Shown in pieces: positions 58,001 to 64,000 of a DNA stretch of 64,000 bases. The notes under the pieces were generated by a model. That model was given only the letters and a program-made list of their open reading frames with translations. It was not told the origin of the DNA and made no database searches. The DNA lies in the NCBI GenBank assembly GCA_002900995.3, contig CM035304.1:1657498-1721497 (forward strand), in the 5' to 3' direction. Origin of the DNA: Ganoderma boninense (taxonomy: Eukaryota; Basidiomycota; Agaricomycetes; Polyporales; Polyporaceae). A program made the position numbers and the translations under genes. Each line of letters begins with the position of its first letter. The stretch's first letter is position 1.

Positions 58001-59533
58001 GAGGCAACGGTGGAATTCCGCCTGCGATATCTCGAGTGTCTTCGTGTTTGATCCAGGTCGCGTCGACGATGCTCCCCGGGCAGCCGCTGCGACCTCGACG
58101 TAGCGGCTTACGACCTGGTAGAGTCCGTTGTTCAGAGGTACCCGAGCGACGTCAAGGTCTGACGCTCGCTCGACGATTCGACACTCTCCATGCTCGAAGA
58201 TGGTCGTGTACCCTCCCTCGTCGGCTTTCTTGATCGAGACGAGCGCGAAGGCTACGGACTGGGAGTACAAGACGTTCCGGAGCTTGAGCAGCTGCGTGGA
58301 CTTTCCGTTGGGTACACGGAGCTCTACTTCGCCTTCTCCGGTGGCTAAAAACTGCTCGCCATTCGCAGCGGTGATCGCGCGTGCTGGTTGTAGTTCGTGG
58401 AAGGTGGTGAACCTCTCGCAGTAAGGGGAGATGTGTACGCTGGCCCCGCTGTCGAATACGTCGACGTACATGCCGGGTGCGGCGACGAGCGCGCTGGTAA
58501 CTGTGTTTCCTAGGGCTAAAAACCCTTTCTCGGTCTCGGCGTTGGCGTTCGCTTTCGCGTCGGCGTTCTGGTTGGTTTTCGCTGCGTTAGCTGCCTCGTC
58601 GTCCTTCGGCTTGTTCGACCATTGGCCCTCCTTCCCGCCGCCCTTCCTTCGGCAGTTCCGAGCGATGTGTCCCCGTCCGTGGCAGTTGTAACACTCGATC
58701 TGCGAGCGTCTGCCGCCATTCGAGTTGCCGTGCATCCCCGCTGCAGCCGCGAGAGCGGACTCGTTTGCCTTGTTGATCCCCCGGCGATCGTATTCCTCGT
58801 TGAGCTTGCCGATGAGGAACTCGATGGGGATGGTTTGGCCCGATATGCTTGAAATGTCGAGGATGGACTGGACGCGGGTGTGGTAGGATTCGGGGAGGCT
58901 GTTGGTGATGATCGCGGCGAACTCGGCGTCCCCGAGACGACTTCCGACGGCCGCCAAGTTCTGTCTCTCCCGAAGGAGTAGCGCAAGGTGCGCTCTCACG
59001 TCGCCGCTCTCCGGGCAGTGAGTGTTCTGGATCCTAGTCCTGATGGCGTTCGCGTACATTAGCGACTTGTTCTCGCATGACGCGACAACGGCCTCCCAGA
59101 GGCCTTTCGCGGTAGGTTGTTCTTGGACTTCTATGAACAGTTCGTCACTTAGCATCTCGTAGATGAGTGCGCGCGCGTCCGCTTCTTTCGTCTCCCATGC
59201 GGTAAACTTGGTGTCCATTTTCTCGACGAGGTCGGTGTACTCCTCGTCGGTGAGGTGCGAGTATACGTCGGTCTTGGGCTTCGAGCCGTCCTCCGGTTTC
59301 TTAGTAGAGTCGTCGCCCGCTTTTTTCTTGTCGGCGGCAGGGATATGGGGGTTCTCGCGCTCGACAGGAGGGGGAACGGGCGGCTTACGAGCGGTACCTC
59401 GGATATGCGGCATGTGCCCCTTCGCCGCTTGGATGACGACCATCCGGGCCTGATAGGTCACCCAGTTGGAGCCATCCGTTGCCAGCTTGGGGATGCTGTA
59501 CTTGGAAGAGTTGACGGACGTTTCGGTTGACAT
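55043..59533 (-). CDS. Copia Gag-Pol polyprotein
   Basis: Single uninterrupted frame of about 1496 residues from MSTETSVNSSKYSIPKLATD; the open frame extends upstream into the LTR but this is the first ATG after the primer site. Order: Gag (NWVTYQARMVVIQA), zinc knuckle CYNCHGRGHIARNC, protease DSGASVHIS, integrase HHCC region (HRCLAHRSY to CDVCLQ) and DDE residues (DTWDANAT, HSDNGSEYKG, TPEQNGVAERGHR), reverse transcriptase (QLDVKSAYLNGDLDEVIYMR, LYGLKQAGRAWYQ, IVDDMLVTG), and RNase H (LYSDNKSAMDLAHN, ARTKHIAIRYHFIRE, DIFTKP). Integrase before RT is the copia order. All catalytic motifs appear intact. Confidence 0.95.
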   Translation of the reverse strand: MSTETSVNSSKYSIPKLATDGSNWVTYQARMVVIQAAKGHMPHIRGTARKPPVPPPVERENPHIPAADKKKAGDDSTKKPEDGSKPKTDVYSHLTDEEYTDLVEKMDTKFTAWETKEADARALIYEMLSDELFIEVQEQPTAKGLWEAVVASCENKSLMYANAIRTRIQNTHCPESGDVRAHLALLLRERQNLAAVGSRLGDAEFAAIITNSLPESYHTRVQSILDISSISGQTIPIEFLIGKLNEEYDRRGINKANESALAAAAGMHGNSNGGRRSQIECYNCHGRGHIARNCRRKGGGKEGQWSNKPKDDEAANAAKTNQNADAKANANAETEKGFLALGNTVTSALVAAPGMYVDVFDSGASVHISPYCERFTTFHELQPARAITAANGEQFLATGEGEVELRVPNGKSTQLLKLRNVLYSQSVAFALVSIKKADEGGYTTIFEHGECRIVERASDLDVARVPLNNGLYQVVSRYVEVAAAARGASSTRPGSNTKTLEISQAEFHRCLAHRSYKATRNLILNGHATGVEFTDSAPFDEQCDVCLQVKITRKAIPDEAHPAEHDIVITKYGEKFHSDTWDANATSLGGNAKSVLFVDDKTRYHHGFPIKANAETDVAYLELEASVLTQTGTQIKWIHSDNGSEYKGLKPHFLKRGTHWTASAPHTPEQNGVAERGHRIHREGVSAMLLDANLPSSLWAHAYKHSVYVHNRTGQNALDGKTPYEARFGIPPDLRHLRPWGAPVWVRQEKFRKLDPKAKAGRFVGFSENHRDAIHVYWPDKRSITVVRSYIWNQSDSVTADVPSEGVQVDEVEVDAPTTAQDVDERRDASEGVNGEGVNDVEAENAQEEERAEGEEVQADGGGVELAEERGADEEILEQAPEQELTGRGQRVKRPSEYACRIQAGEGSIDGRRSSARRYPRGMAPAEIMGALAALESPVENDSSQSGEWGNPTVAHDWGGATRALVVKAAGDPLSGDPLSLREAQAAPDWEEWETAIDVEMDNLRAHGTYELVERPAGAHVIGSKLVFHRKRDAEGVVTQRKVRVVAQGFAQVPGVEFDQTFTPVAKPCSLKLMITLAARFNWPMIQLDVKSAYLNGDLDEVIYMRQPPGTAAPGEEHLVCRLKKSLYGLKQAGRAWYQTYRAAMTELGMTRSEADHACFWQHEEESLAMVGTIVDDMLVTGTPNLVEKFRSGIKTHFTITDAGEVAWLLGIEVVHNLRAGTVCLAQRTAIDSIVRALHLEGAKLVSTPIAVGGKLDKTQCPTTTEAIADMSGVPYREGVGMCMYLAVTSRPDIAYTVHRLAKYMSNPGRPHWEALKRLVRYLLGTRELWLVYGRDRSGLAGFTDADWGTSDDAMHSVCGYVYTFDGGAISWSAKQQAVVSLSSTESEYIGITHAAKEAIWLRALLSDLVHPDFAKHAVRLYSDNKSAMDLAHNNAYHARTKHIAIRYHFIREAVERGEIELGYRRTEDMPADIFTKPVTRARLEYLRSLLGLLAL

Positions 59534-59566
59534 GGTTCTGGACTTCGGTTTGTCTACTGATGGGAG

Positions 59567-59581
59567 GCAGGGCTCATAACC
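59567..59581 (-). promoter_or_regulatory. Copia primer-binding site (half-tRNA type)
   Basis: Plus-strand GCAGGGCTCATAACC abuts the 5' LTR. It equals the anticodon arm of initiator methionine tRNA (CAT anticodon), not its 3' acceptor end, so the minus strand pairs with an internally cleaved tRNA as described for Drosophila copia and yeast Ty5. Confidence 0.85.
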
Positions 59582-60088
59582 TTTTATGGTTTGGCGGACG
59601 GTCTGTGGTGCAGCTAGAGCGCGGGCACGGATCAGTCTCACATGGCTTTGCGGGTCAATAGCGTGTGTATTCAGTAAAGTGCTAACCTAGAGCGCGGGCA
59701 CGGATCAGTCTGTGCAAGAACCAGTAAGTAAGGTAACTTGTAACGTAGCGAAGAGCATACTCACCTCACACGGCTTTGCGGTCAATAGCGTGTGAGGTGA
59801 GCGAGACCGGAACCCTGTCTAAAGAGGCTGAAAGTTTGCATGTAAATAGCTACAAATAATCAGTACCAGACCTCGACACAGACGTGTGCGTGCCCCGGGA
59901 GGGAGCTGAAAACTATACAGTACGAAACTCTAACCGTCGCAACTGCCACATACCATAACAGGTAGCCCTGCTACCAAAATGCCGCGCCACAAGCGCTCTG
60001 CCGCGCTGCGCGCGCTTTGCTCCCGCTCGCCCCGTTCGTGCCCTGCGCTTCCTCCACCCGTCGTCGCGGTTCCGCGCAACCCTCAACA
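59582..60088 (-). repeat. Copia 5' LTR (507 bp)
   Basis: Starts TTTTATGG and ends CTCAACA on the plus strand; matches 54531-55035 with about four differences. Confidence 0.92.
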
Positions 60089-60093
60089 ATTGT
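60089..60093. repeat. Copia target-site duplication, right (ATTGT)
   Basis: Identical to 54526-54530 and directly adjacent to the LTR end. Confidence 0.9.
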
Positions 60094-60416
60094 GATTGCA
60101 AAGGAGTGGCTATTATCGGATTGCCAATGTATACCAGAGATTGCATTGCAAACCCACACAGGGCGCATTGCAAACCTCTGCCCTGCAAGGTGAGGATTCC
60201 CATGGCAGCTGAGGATTGCAATCCCAAGGTAATCCTAACCCCGGCAAGCTATGTATTCACACTGCAGCTCAGGACTGCCAACGCAAACTGGCGAAACAGA
60301 ACCAATATGCACGCCGCTGCAGTAAATCACACAAGGAAAAATTCAAATAACACATTCATTGTATTAAGCATGCTACATATGATATGCCGAGATGAGCCAG
60401 AGTGGGACGACCAAAG
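60094..60416. other. Copia right flank, repetitive non-coding
   Basis: Continues the ATTGCAA-rich sequence of the left flank (ATTGCATTGCAAACC words). No gene recognised. Confidence 0.4.
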
Positions 60417-60515
60417 CGGAGAGTGCGAGCGCGTGCGGGACGACTGAAACGGAGAGTGCGAGCGCGTGCATGACGGACCGAAACGGAGAGTGCGAGCGCG
60501 TGCAGGACGACCTAG
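60417..60515 (+). repeat. Three tandem units of 33-34 bp
   Basis: CGGAGAGTGCGAGCGCGTGC begins each of three units (60417, 60450, 60484), followed by variable GACGAC or GACGGACC ends. No function known. Confidence 0.85.
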
Positions 60516-60934
60516 GAGCAGACACCGAGACCAAAACTACCAGAGGAGACCAGAGGCGGACCGAGAGAGACCCTGAGACGTGCACAGGCCAAACAGAACG
60601 AGTGCCTATCTACAGTTGCGGACAGTCAAAGTCGACAAAAAAGTTAAGCGATTTTTTGCCGGCCCGCAAATGCGTTCTATAGCTTCCTTTTGTGTCAGTA
60701 CATACCATACTCCAGTCCGGAACAAAGTTGTACGAGCCGATTTTCCTCCAGACCAATATTAACTTTTTGAGGCCAAAAATTTGGCGTACCCCCCAAAAAA
60801 ATAGCTAAAAATCCGGAAAAATGTGCAATCGACTCCTCTCGTCGAGCTGCGTCTGATGCCGTTGAGAGCGAAAAAATCCATCAAAATTTGGGCGCTACAG
60901 ATAATCAGCAAGTCGTTGCCCTTTGCTGCTCTCC
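60516..60934. other. AT-rich upstream region of AT-hook gene
   Basis: AT-rich between 60740 and 60880 (runs of A and T); probable promoter of the following gene. No gene within. Confidence 0.4.
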
Positions 60935-61257
60935 ATGCCTCGCGGAAGGCCTCCAAAGCGCAAAAGAAACACTTCTGGGCTTGTCAATAAACATCCTCGT
61001 GCCTCGAGCCCCCCACCCAGTGACAATGAGCAGATGAGTGAGGCCCCGGAGGCTCTCTCTCGCTCTCCAAGCCCCAGTCTCAACCGCAGCCCTCCCCCGA
61101 GCAACAGCGCAGACACATCTGAGGATGAGAGCTGGTCACTGGAGGTTCAACATGATAGCCTCAAGCCTACCTGGGCTGAAAACTCTTATGAAAGCGACCT
61201 GGATGAAGACTCTCCTGACTGGGAGATGCTGGCGTCCCAGGAGTTCCTCGATACTAT
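60935..61257 (+). pseudogene. AT-hook protein, interrupted by gypsy LTR
   Basis: Begins MPRGRPPKRKRNTSG, whose RGRPPKRKR core is an AT-hook (minor-groove binding). A Ser/Pro-rich acidic region follows (SPPPSDNEQMSEAPEAL, DSPDWEMLASQEFLDTI). The gene frame ends at 61257, where the gypsy LTR TGTTACGA begins; the few codons after that are LTR sequence. The rest of the gene would lie beyond the element, outside the window. It may belong to an older transposon or a host gene; not identified. Confidence 0.65.
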
Positions 61258-61727
61258 TGTTACGACTGGCTGTCGAGTAAGATCAGGGAGGCTTACGAGA
61301 CGAGCAAGGGTGTCGACGAGCGCTTGTGCAGCGAGAGTGGAGCAAGGCTCGACAGTCAGGCTGGGGACAAGCGTGTATTGAGTGAAGTATCTACAAGGGA
61401 AATACAGTGGGGCTCACCTGGGGACAAGAGGTCGAAACTAGAGTCCCCAGGTAGCAGGCTACAGTCCTTATATACATGTGCAGGTCCATGGGAATGGAGT
61501 ACAATGGTAACTACGGTCGCGGGAACGGAAAGGGAGAACAATGGTGTAGGGAACAATAGCGACGGGAAACAACAGGGGAACAATGGGGAGACAGGGGCTA
61601 TTGTACTTGGAAACAATGCGGAGGGTTTACAATGCTATGGAGGACAACGAGGACGACATTGGACGTAAACTAATCGAGAAAGGAAACCTGGGCGCTAAGG
61701 TAGGTGCTAAACGGGGTGTTCGTAACA
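61258..61727 (-). repeat. Gypsy 3' LTR (470 bp)
   Basis: Bounded by TGTTACGA and TCGTAACA inverted ends. Internal minus strand has TATATAAGG (near 61471-61479), a possible promoter. A polypurine tract (AGGAGGGGGG, minus strand) lies at about 61728-61742. Confidence 0.85.
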
Positions 61728-61753
61728 GTACCCCCCTCCTAAGGGTCGTGCCC

Positions 61754-64000
61754 TCACGACCGAGTTTTCTTGTTGAGGGACCGGGGGCCTCTGGGTGTGT
61801 CGAATGGAATTTCTTTACTACCAGTGGTGGCGTTGCTCAGGTCTGCTGCGTCTTCCCAGCTGTCTTGCTCGGGCCCCATCCCTTCCAGTGGACGAGGTAC
61901 TGCAGCTTCTTCCACTGCCCATAGCGGCGGGACTCTAGTACTGCTTCAACTTCGTACTCCTCCTCTCCTTCTACTTCGATGGGAGCCGGTTCAGGTGGGT
62001 GTCGACTAGGGAGTTCGCTCTCTTTGTGTGGGAGTAGCAAGGATACATGGAATACCGGGTGCATCGTGAGGTCCTTCGGGAGTTTGAGTTCGTATGCCAG
62101 GTTGCCTACTTTGCGTTTGACTGGGTAAGGGCCTGCATAGCGGTCAACCAACTTCCTTGATACTCCAGGGACGCGGAAGTTCCTCGTGTCGAGCCACACC
62201 TTCTGGCCCTCCTTGAACTCTGGAGCGTCTCGTACGTAACGGTCGTAGTACTCCTTCATCCGCTCGGCTGTTAGAGCCAGTGCTGCAGTCGCATCCTCTC
62301 GTGCACGTCGTAGCTCCTCACGTCATTCATCTGCTGTGGGTACTGCCGTAGACAACATCGGGATGTGGAACTGGGGTTCGAAGCCATACATGAGGTAGAA
62401 GGGTGAATATCCTGTCGATGAGTGCGAGTGTGAATTGAAGGCAAACTCTGCTATCGGCATCCATTTGACCCAATCATCGCGGTGTTGTGTGCAGTACATG
62501 TGCAAGTACGCCTCAATCTCCTGGTTCCACCGTTCGGATTGGCCATCTGTCTGGGGATGATAGGCAGTAGACATTGCACTCTCAATGCCAAGTCCCTTGA
62601 GGATCGCACGGAAGAGCTTGCTCGAGAACTGTGGTCCTCGGTCAGAGACTATCTTGCGCGGCAGACCATGAAGACGGAAGTACTCTCAGATGAAGTTGTC
62701 TGCAGCTCCTTCAGCATCGATCTCCTCGGTACAGGGGATAAGGTGGATCATCTTCCCATGTCGATCAACAATGAGTTGAAGTGCGTTGAATCCATCTACC
62801 ACTGGTAATCCAGTGATGAAGTCGCAGGTTACTACCTGGCCAGGGCCGTCCGGGATCTCGTTGGGTTGTAGGGGACCATACGGCTTTGCATGCGAGTTCT
62901 TGCCACGGCGACAGGTGTCGCAGGTCTCCACATACTGCTTGACAAACTTGCCCATGCTCGGCCACCAGTAGTTGCGTGAGACGAGCTCCAGTGTCTTTGC
63001 CTGTCCAGGGTGTCCAGCGGGTGGGAGGTCATGGTGAATGCGTACAATCTCTGCTCGTAGTGCATCATCCTTGGGGACATAGACTCGGCCACGGTAAAGA
63101 AGCAGGCCTTGCTCCGTGTTCCAGTCCACCAAGTCATTCTGTAGACGAGCGGGTCCTAGGCTGTTGAGCTTGCCAAGTGCATCCGCCACCTCCTGTTCGC
63201 GTTCTCCACACTCCCGAATACGTCGAAGCAATGCCTTCTCCGGAACTACTGACAAGTGACCTCGTTTTGCTGCCATGACCTGGAAGTGGCTTGGCTGCAG
63301 CATGGTACGTCCGAGGTTGTCTTCCGTGTCACCGTGCAGGTGGTCTGGCCGTCTCGACAGGGCATCCGCTCTACCATTTGAGGTTCCTGGCTTGTGTGAG
63401 ATGACAAAGTCGAACCGTGATAAGTACAGGGCCCATCGTGCCTGTCTGCGTGTGAGGTTTTGCGCTGTACACCAGTATTCGAGATTCTTGTGATCTGACT
63501 GGATTTCGAACACACTAGGCAGCCCTTCAAGGTAGTGACGCCAGGCCTGCAGGGCTCGGATGATTGCCAACATCTCCTTGTCATAGATCTCATAGTTCTG
63601 TTCAGCATCGCTCATTGACTCAGAGTGGAAGGCTACAGGGTGCCATTTGCCATCCTCTGCTTCCTGAGACAGGACTCCGCCAGTTGCATAGCCAGAGGCG
63701 TCGACTTCGATGCGAGTTCTACGGTTAGGATCATACATCCGCAGGACAGGGCTTTCTACGAAGCGTCGTTTGAGCTCATCAAAGGCAGCCTGCTCCTCAG
63801 CTTCCCATTTCCAGGGTGCCTTGCCAGTGAGACGGTCGAGGGGTTTGCAGACTGCACTGAAGTCCTTTATGAACCGCCGATAGAAGTTCGCAAATCCACG
63901 GAACTTTCGTATGTCTGAGGCATTCTGGGGGACAGGCCATTCAGCGATACCCTTGACCTTCACCGGGTCCATCTCCACCTGGTTCTCTGAGACGAGGACA
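61754..64000 (-). pseudogene. Gypsy Pol: RT end, RNase H, integrase, chromodomain
   Basis: Open from the window edge (VSENQVEMDPVKVKGIAEWP, RT thumb) through FRGFANFYRRFIKDFS and PLDRLTGKAPWKWEAE. RNase H follows (VDASGYATGGVLSQEAEDGK; SDHKNLEYW), then the integrase zinc region (HHDLPPAGHPGQAKTLELV, CDTCRRGKN) and the core (CDFITGLPVVDGFNALQLIV, SDRGPQFSS, HPQTDGQSERWNQEIE). A chromodomain lies near the end (YEVEAVLESRRYGQWKKLQY, LVHWKGWGP). Breaks: in-frame TGA at 62686-62688 (between ADNFI and EYFRLHGLP), in-frame TGA at 62323-62325 (after VPTADE), and a one-base loss in the GGGGCCC run near 61872-61877. Both stops sit where arginine CGA is expected. Not autonomous. Confidence 0.88.

Larger units (their letters stand above)
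54531..60088 (-). mobile_element. Complete Ty1/copia LTR retrotransposon
   Basis: Full-length element of 5558 bp on the minus strand: 5' LTR 59582-60088, primer site 59567-59581, one polyprotein frame 59533-55043, polypurine tract 55036-55047 (GAGGGGGTG) and 3' LTR 54531-55035, flanked by ATTGT. The LTRs differ at only about four positions (extra G and C/T at about 59643-59652, C/T near 59908, and an indel-substitution near 59979), so insertion is recent. Confidence 0.95.
61258..64000 (-). mobile_element. Ty3/gypsy chromovirus, 3' part, decayed
   Basis: Minus-strand element that continues off the right edge; its 5' LTR and gag are not in the window. Order RT, RNase H, integrase, chromodomain, LTR is that of a gypsy chromovirus. 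Confidence 0.88.

Noticed and set aside
1..64000. tRNA, rRNA or CRISPR content
   Set aside because: No cloverleaf with A and B boxes, no rRNA stretch and no spaced direct-repeat array was seen by eye; the GGGCTCATAACC near 59575 is the retroelement primer site, not a tRNA gene.

Overview
The window is nuclear DNA of a filamentous basidiomycete, most likely an Agaricomycete close to the wood-decay Polyporales. The signs are GC-rich genes split by many 46-100 bp GT-AG introns with CTNAC branch sites, expanded lineage-type families (kinase-like proteins, phosphotransferase-like proteins, F-box proteins, CE16-type esterases) and LTR retrotransposons. No tRNA, rRNA or CRISPR array was seen.

Layout. 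1-1137: 3' end of CCT8 (chaperonin theta). 1728-5002: two tandem type II membrane-protein paralogues, the second with three frame breaks. 5396-12001: a decaying cluster of kinase-like genes on the minus strand (one intact, one frameshifted, one truncated, one plus-strand relic) around a two-exon phosphotransferase-like gene, with a TA-flanked MITE in one duplicated promoter. 12636-16444: an F-box gene whose first intron is about 1.5 kb. 18508-26642: a large PH-RasGEF-PH-RhoGAP protein with Bem2 architecture. 28700-30450: INO1. 31935-32625: a small unknown gene. 34646-32803: TIM50. 36667-35273, 39299-37887 and 41789-40394: three tandem secreted SGNH (CE16-like) esterases, plus a relic at about 42755-42825. 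44968-43172: a mitochondrial-type NAPE-PLD (Fmp30-like). 45877-47872: a C2H2 zinc-finger protein. 50871-48419 and 51929-53711: a head-to-head pair of paralogues with a Cys/His motif and, in one copy, a WG-repeat tail. 54280-53924: CMC4.

The right end is repeat-rich: a complete Ty1/copia element (54531-60088; ATTGT target duplication, near-identical LTRs, one intact polyprotein, half-tRNA type primer site), then an AT-hook gene broken at 61257 by a decayed chromodomain gypsy element that runs off the window.

Housekeeping roles present are protein folding (CCT8), inositol synthesis (INO1), mitochondrial import and intermembrane-space biology (TIM50, CMC4), lipid metabolism (NAPE-PLD) and small-GTPase control (Bem2-like). 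The accessory part is plant-wall deacetylation (CE16-like) and the kinase-like family. Several otherwise good genes are broken by single-base shifts, mostly in short homopolymers, so uncorrected assembly errors must be considered before calling them pseudogenes.
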